Assembly (NCBI GenBank): GCA_002337085.1
Contig: DDFH01000006.1
Coordinates: 1,207,098 to 1,271,097, forward strand
From: Hyphomonadaceae bacterium UBA1933
GTDB taxonomy: Bacteria > Pseudomonadota > Alphaproteobacteria > Caulobacterales > Aquidulcibacteraceae
Direction: 5' to 3'
DNA: 64,000 nt
Shown: piece by piece, positions 17,406-24,699 of the stretch
Layout: every line of letters starts with the position of its first letter
Position numbering within the stretch: position 1 is the stretch's first letter
Position numbers and translations under genes: made by a program
The notes under the pieces: model-generated
Told to the model about the DNA's origin: nothing
Databases searched by the model: none
What the model saw: only the letters and a program-made list of their open reading frames with translations

Positions 17406-17756
17406 TTAGTTATCTTCATCATCTGGTTCGGGGGGTAAATCCTGACCCAAAGGCTGATTCTTGGAATACTCATTCCCAGCCCGAATGATGTTAACAACAC
17501 CTGCGGCAAAACCTATACCAAGCCCCAACAAAAGAAACCAAGGTGTGGTTTTTAACCAATTATCCAGCCCCAGCCCCAAAAGCGCGCCCACCAAAATTGC
17601 CGAAACAAATTCAGACGCCATGCGCATCCCAAGACCCATTCCCGAATTGTTGTATGTTTCTTTTACAACCGGTTCTTTGGCCTTGATTGCAGCATTAACC
17701 TTGCGGCTAAGCTCTTCAAGAGTTTTGTGATGTGAATTATTGTCTCTATGACTCAT
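17406..17756 (-). CDS. atpI: ATP synthase protein I (AtpI)
   Basis: A 116-aa assembly protein of the F-type ATP synthase, first gene of the operon. The N-terminal third is polar, then two hydrophobic helices, FVSAILVGALLGLGLD and PWFLLLGLGIGFAAGVVNI, and an acidic tail. AtpI proteins help c-ring assembly or Mg2+ supply. The 179-bp gap between its start and the smc stop should hold the operon promoter and contains one GANTC site (gaatc). Confidence 0.9.
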   Translation of the reverse strand: MSHRDNNSHHKTLEELSRKVNAAIKAKEPVVKETYNNSGMGLGMRMASEFVSAILVGALLGLGLDNWLKTTPWFLLLGLGIGFAAGVVNIIRAGNEYSKNQPLGQDLPPEPDDEDN

Positions 17757-17935
17757 ATCTCAAAACCCGCGAAAAACGTGAGATATAGGTATAGAATCCC
17801 GTCCCCACGCGGCGCGGAAACTAGTTTGCAAGTGCAAAATAGTCAAGCCAAATGAGTGTATAGAAAGTAATTTTTTCCGCAGGTCGCATTTTAATGGTTA
17901 AGTTATTGAAATAAAATAATAAAAATAAAATTTTA

Positions 17936-20900
17936 TTAGTTGCTTGCTGCGTTAATTAGGCTTTCGGCTCGACTAAGGTCTACTGAGACAAGTTGGGAAA
18001 CCCCTTTTTGTGCCATTGTAACGCCAAAAAGCCTGTCCATACGTGCCATTGTGATGGGATGGTGGGTAATAACAATGAATCTGGTTTTGGTGCGGTTACG
18101 CATTTCATTTAATAATGCACAGAAACGTTCGACATTGGCATCATCTAATGGCGCATCAATCTCATCAAGAACAGAAAGTGGCGCCGGGTTTGATAAAAAC
18201 ACCGCAAATATAAGTGCGGTTGCGGTCAATGCCTGCTCGCCACCACTCATAAGGGTCATAGATTGCAGGCGCTTTCCCGGTGGGCAGGCATAAACCTCAA
18301 GACCACCACCAAGTGGGTCATCGGTTTCGGTAAGCGCCAAGTGCGCCTGTCCACCGTTAAATAGGGTTGAAAATAATTGTGAGAAATGCCCATTCACAAT
18401 ATCAAATGCTTTTATAAGTTTTTCACGACCTTCGGCATTGATTTCCTCAATCGCATTGCGCAATTTTTTTACCGCCGCCACAAGCTCATTACGTTCGGTA
18501 TCAAGTTTTTGCGCCCGCTCGCTCTGTTCTTTTAATTCAATGTCGGCATTAAGGTTGACACCGCCCAAGTCTTCGCGGTCTAAAAGCGCACGGTTAAGGC
18601 GGCTTTGTGCTTTATCAATATCAAGCCCATTATAGATATTGCCAAGGCGCTCTTTGGCATGTGTATCCAAATCAACCGGATCGCAATCAAATTGATTTAG
18701 GATTTCATTTTTTAAATCTTCCAATCTTTCAAGCCAGCTTTGATGGGTGGCCTGTAACCCGCTTTGGGTTGTCATTAATTGGGCGCGGTTATTTTCCGAT
18801 TGCCGTAATGCGGATTGTAAATTGCGTAATTCGCTTTCTGAAACCGCAAGAATATCGGCAGCTTTGGCACGGCGCGCTTCAGCAAGTGGGAAATCACTTA
18901 GGGCTTTTTGCCGTTCTTGTTCAATGGCATCGGGTTTATCTGATAATTCATTTAAAACTAATTCGGTTTTGGATTTTTCAACTTCCAATTCCTTGATGCG
19001 CAGTGCGCAATTTTCTTTGCGTGCTGACCAATTATTAAGTTGTGCTTTTAAACTTGCAATTTTTGCCTTGTGGCTTTCGGCCTCGGAATTAATTTGGTTA
19101 ATCTTGGCGCGAATATCTGCAAGGTTTTGTCGTTTTTGGTTTAATAAAGCCCCACTTTCAGAAATGATTGTTTCAAGCTCTTGGCTAAGTGTTGCTAGTT
19201 CTGATTGCTCATCGGCGAAAATATCGCTTTTTTCTTTTATCTCTTCTTCTATTTTTTTAAGATTGTGCTGCGCCTGACCAAGGTTTTCGCGCGCCATTTC
19301 AATCCTGTCATTGTTTCGTGCCTGAACCGCGATTAAATCATTGAGGTTTTTTTGGCAATTTTGCACATTCATCATCAGGCTTGGATGCTTTGCGCGTTCA
19401 TTATTGGATTTATCGCGCAATGATGCCAAGGTTGATTTGCCCTGCGCCAATTTTGCGGCAATATCGGGGATTTGCGCCTTTAAAGGTTCTAATTCCGCTT
19501 CTAATGCAATGATGTGATTTTTTTGTTCAAGGCGTTTTGCCTGCGCATTGGGTGCTTTATGGGTTTTTATAAAACCATCCCAACGCTTCATATCGCCTGA
19601 CAAGGTCACAAAGCGACAGCCCAAAGGCGGCAGAATGCCTGAATTAAAAATGGCATCATCAACAATTTTGATTGTGCCAAGTCGTGCGGCAAGCTCATCT
19701 GGGGCTGAAACAATTTCGGAAAGGCTTTGCGTGGTTTTTACATTTTGTGGCCATTCAATGTTGGGAATTTCTGCACCATTCCAAAATATATCGCCATTTT
19801 TTAGATTTGCGTCCAAATCTTCGCCAATTGCGGCGGCGAATGCCTTTTCAAACCCTGATTTAACCTGAATTTGTGTGATAAGGGTGGCTTGTTTGCCATC
19901 TTCACGCCCCAATACTGCATTCAAAGCCTTTATTTGCGCCATTAGTGCATTGGATTTATTTTGCAAATCGTCGTGAATATTGCGGTTTTCACGATCCTCA
20001 ATTTCAAGTTTTTGCAAGTCGGCAAGATAGGATTTATAATCCGCCTCGGCGCGTTCAATTTCTTTAACAGATTGTTCAAGCCTGTCTTTGGCTTGGCTAA
20101 TTAATGTTTCATCAAGTTGGGCATTACCCAAATCAACCACATCTTTTTCAAGGCGGGCAACAATATTTCCGAGGCGTTGTTTTTCCCCCTCAAGCCTTGT
20201 TAATTCCTGTTTTAATGAAAGAAGTTTATTTTCATTTTTTGCCTTGCTAGCAATTGCGTCATTTAATTTGCCTTCAATTTCTTGAATTTGGGCGTTTAAT
20301 TGATTTGCCGCTGAATTCAGCTCAGCAATTTCCGCATCGCGTGTGGTTGCGGAATTATGGTCTTTTAATTCATCATTTGTGCGTGTGATAATTTCATCAG
20401 CCTCGATAGCGATTTCATTTTCACGGGCAATATCTTTATTTATGCGTTCAAGCGCTGCATTGGCATTTGTGGTTTTTTCCGTGATTTCTTGTAGGTCACG
20501 TTCAAAAGCAAATTTTTTGATTTCAAGTTGGCGTATAACTGCTTCGGCAATTGCCATTTCTTGACGTGCTTCTGGTAATTTTCCCTCGGCCTGTTCGATT
20601 GCGCGATTTGCCTTGTTAATTTCAACCATACAGTCACTAATTTGCATTTCAATTTCATGCAGACTTTGTTTGGTTTGCGTAACCGAGGTTGCCATTGATT
20701 TATAACGATTGTCGGCAAGATATGCTTGAAGCCCGCGTATAAGCCCCGCCAAACCACGATAACGCTCGGCCTTTTGGGCTTGTTTTTTAAGGCTGGTGAC
20801 CTGTTCTTCAATCGTTATTATAATTTCACTTACACGCTCTAAATTGGTTTCAGTGGCGTTAAGTTTGATTACCGCCTCATGCCGCCGTGCCTGAAGGCCT

Positions 20901-21412
20901 GAGATACCAGATGCTTCTTCTAAAACTTTGCGGCGATTTTCGGGTTTTGCGTTGATAAGTTCGCTAACTTGTCCTTGACGCACAAGGGCAGGGGAGTTTG
21001 CACCCGATGATGCATCCGCAAATAAAAGCTGCACATCTTTGGCGCGCACCTCTTTGCCATTAATGCGATATGTAGAGCCAATGCCACGGCGAATTTTGCG
21101 CGATATTTCAATTATATCTTCAAAGCGAAATGGATCGGGTGCAAGGTGGTCTGAATTATCGATTTTAAGGGTGACTTCGGCAATATCCCGCTGCGGGCGT
21201 TCATCAGAGCCGGCGAAAATGACATCATCCATTTCTGTGCCGCGCAATGCCTTGGCGGAGTTTGCACCCATAACCCAGCGAATAGATTCAAGGATATTTG
21301 ATTTTCCGCAACCATTCGGGCCAACAATTCCGGTCAAACCCTCATTAATAGTGAATGTGACGCCATCCACAAAGGATTTAAAACCCGAAATTTTCGCTTC
21401 CAAAAGGTGCAA
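17936..21412 (-). CDS. smc: Chromosome segregation protein SMC
   Basis: A 1158-aa SMC ATPase that with ScpAB compacts and segregates chromosomes. N-terminal head: FKSFVDGVTFTI and Walker A GIVGPNGCGKSNILESIRW. Two long coiled-coil arms flank a hinge (about 500-620). The C-terminal head has the signature LMSGGEQALTATALIFAVF and Walker B SVLDEIDAPLDDANV with the switch His (ITHHPITM). It is the last gene of a same-strand block with two DsbA-like genes, with 9 bp between, an arrangement seen in many alphaproteobacteria. Confidence 0.97.
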   Translation of the reverse strand: MHLLEAKISGFKSFVDGVTFTINEGLTGIVGPNGCGKSNILESIRWVMGANSAKALRGTEMDDVIFAGSDERPQRDIAEVTLKIDNSDHLAPDPFRFEDIIEISRKIRRGIGSTYRINGKEVRAKDVQLLFADASSGANSPALVRQGQVSELINAKPENRRKVLEEASGISGLQARRHEAVIKLNATETNLERVSEIIITIEEQVTSLKKQAQKAERYRGLAGLIRGLQAYLADNRYKSMATSVTQTKQSLHEIEMQISDCMVEINKANRAIEQAEGKLPEARQEMAIAEAVIRQLEIKKFAFERDLQEITEKTTNANAALERINKDIARENEIAIEADEIITRTNDELKDHNSATTRDAEIAELNSAANQLNAQIQEIEGKLNDAIASKAKNENKLLSLKQELTRLEGEKQRLGNIVARLEKDVVDLGNAQLDETLISQAKDRLEQSVKEIERAEADYKSYLADLQKLEIEDRENRNIHDDLQNKSNALMAQIKALNAVLGREDGKQATLITQIQVKSGFEKAFAAAIGEDLDANLKNGDIFWNGAEIPNIEWPQNVKTTQSLSEIVSAPDELAARLGTIKIVDDAIFNSGILPPLGCRFVTLSGDMKRWDGFIKTHKAPNAQAKRLEQKNHIIALEAELEPLKAQIPDIAAKLAQGKSTLASLRDKSNNERAKHPSLMMNVQNCQKNLNDLIAVQARNNDRIEMARENLGQAQHNLKKIEEEIKEKSDIFADEQSELATLSQELETIISESGALLNQKRQNLADIRAKINQINSEAESHKAKIASLKAQLNNWSARKENCALRIKELEVEKSKTELVLNELSDKPDAIEQERQKALSDFPLAEARRAKAADILAVSESELRNLQSALRQSENNRAQLMTTQSGLQATHQSWLERLEDLKNEILNQFDCDPVDLDTHAKERLGNIYNGLDIDKAQSRLNRALLDREDLGGVNLNADIELKEQSERAQKLDTERNELVAAVKKLRNAIEEINAEGREKLIKAFDIVNGHFSQLFSTLFNGGQAHLALTETDDPLGGGLEVYACPPGKRLQSMTLMSGGEQALTATALIFAVFLSNPAPLSVLDEIDAPLDDANVERFCALLNEMRNRTKTRFIVITHHPITMARMDRLFGVTMAQKGVSQLVSVDLSRAESLINAASN

Positions 21413-21421
21413 TTTATCCCC

Positions 21422-22054
21422 TTATTTCCTCTTTTTGGCTTTTGCCAAAAGCGCATTATCAATCCCTGGCTTTATGGCATTATAGTCTAGTTCTTGGGTA
21501 GGGGCTAGTTTAACAACTTTACCGTCAATTAAAATAGTTGGGGTGCTGTTTATACCCAGTTTTACTGCGCCATTTTCGCTATTTTGGATGGCAGTAATTT
21601 TTGATGGGTCGGCAAGGCAGGCCTTGATTTTATCAGAAGTAATTCCCGTTGTTTGATTGGCGACCGTGGTTAGATACGCCAATGCGCCACCGGGGCTTTG
21701 CGCGCTATGGAAAATTAGTGCCTGATTTTTGAAAAATGCATCAATTAATTGATAACGTTTGACGCCACCTTCACAATCGGCGATTACCTGCATCCCGGCA
21801 GAAAGATTTTCAGGCGGAGTGGGAAGGGGGCGGAAAATATATTTAACCTTTCCGGTATCAATATAGTTTGCCTTTAATTTTGGAAATTCTTGGGTCGCAA
21901 AATGCGCACAATGTGAACAGGTTAAAGAACCATATTCAATAATAGTTACTGGGGCATTTGGTTTGCCAAGGTAATATTCAGTATTTTGTGCCGAAGATAT
22001 TACGGGCAAAGAAAACGTTGCAGCAATAATTGCAATTAAACCAAGTTTTTTCAT
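21422..22054 (-). CDS. DsbA-family periplasmic thiol oxidoreductase
   Basis: A 210-aa exported thioredoxin-fold protein: a signal peptide (MKKLGLIAIIAATFSLPVISSA), active site CSHC in YGSLTCSHCAHFA, an alpha-helical insertion, and the cis-Pro loop GINSTPTILIDG. It probably oxidises or isomerises cysteines in exported proteins. It lies between a lipoprotein paralog and smc. The CSHC dipeptide differs from CPHC, which would shift its redox potential. Confidence 0.87.
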   Translation of the reverse strand: MKKLGLIAIIAATFSLPVISSAQNTEYYLGKPNAPVTIIEYGSLTCSHCAHFATQEFPKLKANYIDTGKVKYIFRPLPTPPENLSAGMQVIADCEGGVKRYQLIDAFFKNQALIFHSAQSPGGALAYLTTVANQTTGITSDKIKACLADPSKITAIQNSENGAVKLGINSTPTILIDGKVVKLAPTQELDYNAIKPGIDNALLAKAKKRK

Positions 22055-22081
22055 TTTACTTTGCCCGATAATAAACCAAAA

Positions 22082-22756
22082 TTATTTTGCTTTTGCCAAT
22101 GCCGCATTTACGGCTTTTTCAACATCTGCATATTCATATTCACGACCAACAGGTGGTGTAACGCGAACGCCGTTTACAAATACGGTTGGGGTTGCATCAA
22201 CCTTGTCATGTTCTTCGCCATATTTCATAACGTCGGCAAGGGTTTTAAGTTTTGCCTCATCCTTCATGCAATTGTCGAATTGGGTTTCGTTCATGCCCGC
22301 AGATTGCGCGACTTTTAAAAGTGCTTGTTTGGCACCACCAGCCTGTGCAGATACGTAAATATCCTGTTGTTGCGCCATTAATGCGTTAATCATGGCCTCA
22401 CGCTTGCTTGGATCAACACAACGACCAAGAAGGTGGCCGGCAGAAGCCAAATCAACCGGTGGGGTTGGGAATTCGCGGAAAACATAACGAACCTTGCCAG
22501 GTTCAACAAGGTTTTGCATGATTTTTGGAACAATATTGTTTTGGAAATTTGCACAGTGTGGGCACATAACAGACGCATATTCAACAACAACAACTTTTGC
22601 GTCTTTTGAACCAACTGGAATGTCACTTGCAATTTCGTATTCCGAAGTACCTTTGCCAACTGTCTTGCTGGCATCTTTTGAGCATGCGGTTAAACCAAGG
22701 CTAAGAGCCAAGGTGGTGGCTGCGAAAATTGTTCCGATATTTCTTTTTGTAATCAC
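22082..22756 (-). CDS. DsbA-family lipoprotein
   Basis: A 224-aa DsbA-like protein with a lipoprotein signal: lipobox LTAC at about 22-25, then a Ser/Lys/Gly tether. The active site CPHC is in YASVMCPHCANFQ, with the cis-Pro loop VDATPTVFVNG. It is paralogous to the downstream protein; a membrane-anchored and a soluble pair could divide oxidase work. A GANTC site (gactc) lies about 45 bp upstream. Confidence 0.87.
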   Translation of the reverse strand: MITKRNIGTIFAATTLALSLGLTACSKDASKTVGKGTSEYEIASDIPVGSKDAKVVVVEYASVMCPHCANFQNNIVPKIMQNLVEPGKVRYVFREFPTPPVDLASAGHLLGRCVDPSKREAMINALMAQQQDIYVSAQAGGAKQALLKVAQSAGMNETQFDNCMKDEAKLKTLADVMKYGEEHDKVDATPTVFVNGVRVTPPVGREYEYADVEKAVNAALAKAK

Positions 22757-22814
22757 CTGTTCTTCTCCGTAAAAGCCTTTAAATCTTATTTAAAAGATGA
22801 CTCTTTGTTAGATA

Positions 22815-23372
22815 TTAGTCAATATTTTTGATAATTGTGCTTAGATTGATTATTGCGCGTTTTAAACCATCTGAGTGTATATTTTGCAGTTTTCCTTCAA
22901 TATTTTGCAATTCAGAGGCATCAAGAGGTTTAAGCGGTTTTGCTTTATTTTCGTCATTGTTTAAAGTTACATTTTTTTTAAGTGGCGCGGCAATAAAACT
23001 TAGCTTGGAATAATTTGTTCCGGTTGAAAGGCTTATAAGCCCCAAAATCTCATCGGCGCGCATTTGCAAAAGCGCCACAGCAGAGGAATTGGCGCGTAAT
23101 GTAACGGTCTTCCCCCTTAGGCTTTCGGGAAAGCAAATTTTGGCCAGTTTTTCACCAACCACCATTTGCCAATTTGCCTGAAGCTCTTTGATACGATTGG
23201 GTTTTGTATCTTTGGCAAAAGGTAAAATATTGCCAAGCGCGTTTTTAAGCGGTTTTTCGGTTATTGAAAATTTTCGCCCGCGCCGCATTGCAAGAAAGGA
23301 TAACGCCATATCTTCCAAATCTTTATCAAGTTTTGGCTTGGCCTTATTGCTATTTTGCGGGTCGGAATTCAT
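22815..23372 (-). CDS. DUF721 (DciA-like) protein
   Basis: A 185-aa protein with the DUF721 core (about 55-110): IKELQANWQMVVGEKLAKICFPESLRG, the KH-like module also found in DciA helicase loaders. This gene sits before dsbA and smc in many alphaproteobacteria, usually with mutY beside it; mutY is not present here. A DciA-type role in replication is possible by family, but the alphaproteobacterial form is less studied. ATG 23372 is preferred to GTG 23375. Confidence 0.8.
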   Translation of the reverse strand: MNSDPQNSNKAKPKLDKDLEDMALSFLAMRRGRKFSITEKPLKNALGNILPFAKDTKPNRIKELQANWQMVVGEKLAKICFPESLRGKTVTLRANSSAVALLQMRADEILGLISLSTGTNYSKLSFIAAPLKKNVTLNNDENKAKPLKPLDASELQNIEGKLQNIHSDGLKRAIINLSTIIKNID

Positions 23373-23418
23373 CACCCAATATTACACAGCCACAGTGTTT
23401 TTAACAAGTAGATTTGGC

Positions 23419-24528
23419 TTATGCCGCAAGTTTTTGGCGTAATTGATGGCGCAAATAGTCAATAGACTTTAAACCATCCTCAGTTTTGAAATGCCAATAG
23501 GTCCAACCATTACAAGCCGCCGAATTTTGCGCAATCGCACCCATGCGGTGAATAGAGCCAACCAAATTGCCCATTGTGATAGAGCCATCACTACGAACCC
23601 GTGCCGAAATATCCCCTTTTGGTGAGAATATAGTATCGCCAGAGCGTAACAAACCTTGTTCAATCAAATTGCCAAATGGAATGCGGGCTTCTTCGCGTTT
23701 TGATTTCATTGGTGTGGTGTCTTCAAGGTTTGAAGGGATAACCGCATCAATGCGCGCCTGTGCGGCGGCGGCATAGGTTTCATCGCGTTCAAGGCCAATC
23801 CAGCGGCGGTTTAATGCCTTGGCAACCGCGCCACTTGTGCCAGAGCCAAAGAATGGATCAAGCACCAAATCACCAGGTTTTGTGGCGGCGGTGAAAATAC
23901 GGTGCAAAAGTGCCTCTGGCTTTTGGGTTGGGTGCACTTTGCGACCATCATCATCTTTTAAACGTTCAGAGCCAGAACAAATCGGAATTGACCAATCAGA
24001 ACGCATTTGCAAATCATCATTCATGACTTTTAGCGCATCATAATTGAAGGTATATTTCTTTTGATTTGATGATTTGGTTGCCCAAATAAGGGTTTCATGG
24101 GCATTGGTAAAACGTGTGCCTTTGAAGTTTGGCATTGGGTTGGATTTACGCCAAATAACGTCATTCAAAATCCAAAAGCCCAAATCCTGCATAATCGCGC
24201 CAACGCGGAAAATATTGTGATAAGAGCCAATAACCCAAATTGTGGCATTATCAGACATGCAATCACGTGCCGCCTTTAGCCATTCACGGGTAAAATCATC
24301 ATAGGCTTTGAAATTATCAAATCTATCCCAATCATCATCCACGGCATCAACCTTGGAATTATCGGGGCGCAATAAATCACCACCTAATTGCAAATTATAT
24401 GGGGGGTCGGCAAAAACCATATCGGCACAGCCTTTTGGAAGTTTGCGCATATTTTCAATGCAATCCCCAAGGTGAATACGATTTTCAACAAGCTGGCTTA
24501 GTTTTTCTTCAATTCTCTTCGTGGTCAA
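23419..24528 (-). CDS. ccrM: Cell-cycle GANTC adenine methyltransferase CcrM
   Basis: A 369-aa orphan N6-adenine methyltransferase that fully methylates GANTC at the end of replication in alphaproteobacteria. Beta-class order: DPPY at 41-44 with the diagnostic NLQLGGDLLRPDNSKVDAVD, later the SAM motif DPFFGSG at 224-230. The C-terminal 85 residues match the CcrM-specific DNA-recognition tail (GSIHRMGAIAQNSAACNGWT). The start is TTG at 24528: an upstream in-frame stop leaves no earlier choice, and GGGG lies 8 bp before. It is likely self-regulated, because its 5' region holds six GANTC sites. Confidence 0.95.
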   Translation of the reverse strand: MTTKRIEEKLSQLVENRIHLGDCIENMRKLPKGCADMVFADPPYNLQLGGDLLRPDNSKVDAVDDDWDRFDNFKAYDDFTREWLKAARDCMSDNATIWVIGSYHNIFRVGAIMQDLGFWILNDVIWRKSNPMPNFKGTRFTNAHETLIWATKSSNQKKYTFNYDALKVMNDDLQMRSDWSIPICSGSERLKDDDGRKVHPTQKPEALLHRIFTAATKPGDLVLDPFFGSGTSGAVAKALNRRWIGLERDETYAAAAQARIDAVIPSNLEDTTPMKSKREEARIPFGNLIEQGLLRSGDTIFSPKGDISARVRSDGSITMGNLVGSIHRMGAIAQNSAACNGWTYWHFKTEDGLKSIDYLRHQLRQKLAA

Positions 24529-24559
24529 TGTAACGCCCCATCATCAATTAGGGGCATTA

Positions 24560-24660
24560 GAATCCTTTTTAGTTAACAAAAGATTCACGCTGATTCAAAA
24601 AAAGAATCAGGTGATTCCTTTTTTGCAGTTGGACAACGAAAACTCACTATTTACAGAATC
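24560..24660. promoter_or_regulatory. Cluster of six GANTC (CcrM) sites with an internal palindrome
   Basis: GANTC occurs at 24560, 24582, 24592, 24604, 24613 and 24656, all within the 171-bp gap between the divergent ccrM and MmeI-like genes. The central four are spaced 10, 12 and 9 bp, close to one helical turn. Sites 3 and 4 form a perfect 7-bp inverted repeat, CTGATTC-A7-GAATCAG. In Caulobacter, GANTC methylation state controls ccrM and other promoters, so a methylation-sensed switch is likely. No consensus promoter is obvious by eye. Confidence 0.75.
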
Positions 24661-24699
24661 ATACAATCATTGATAGAAGTATAAATTCGGGGGAAAGTT

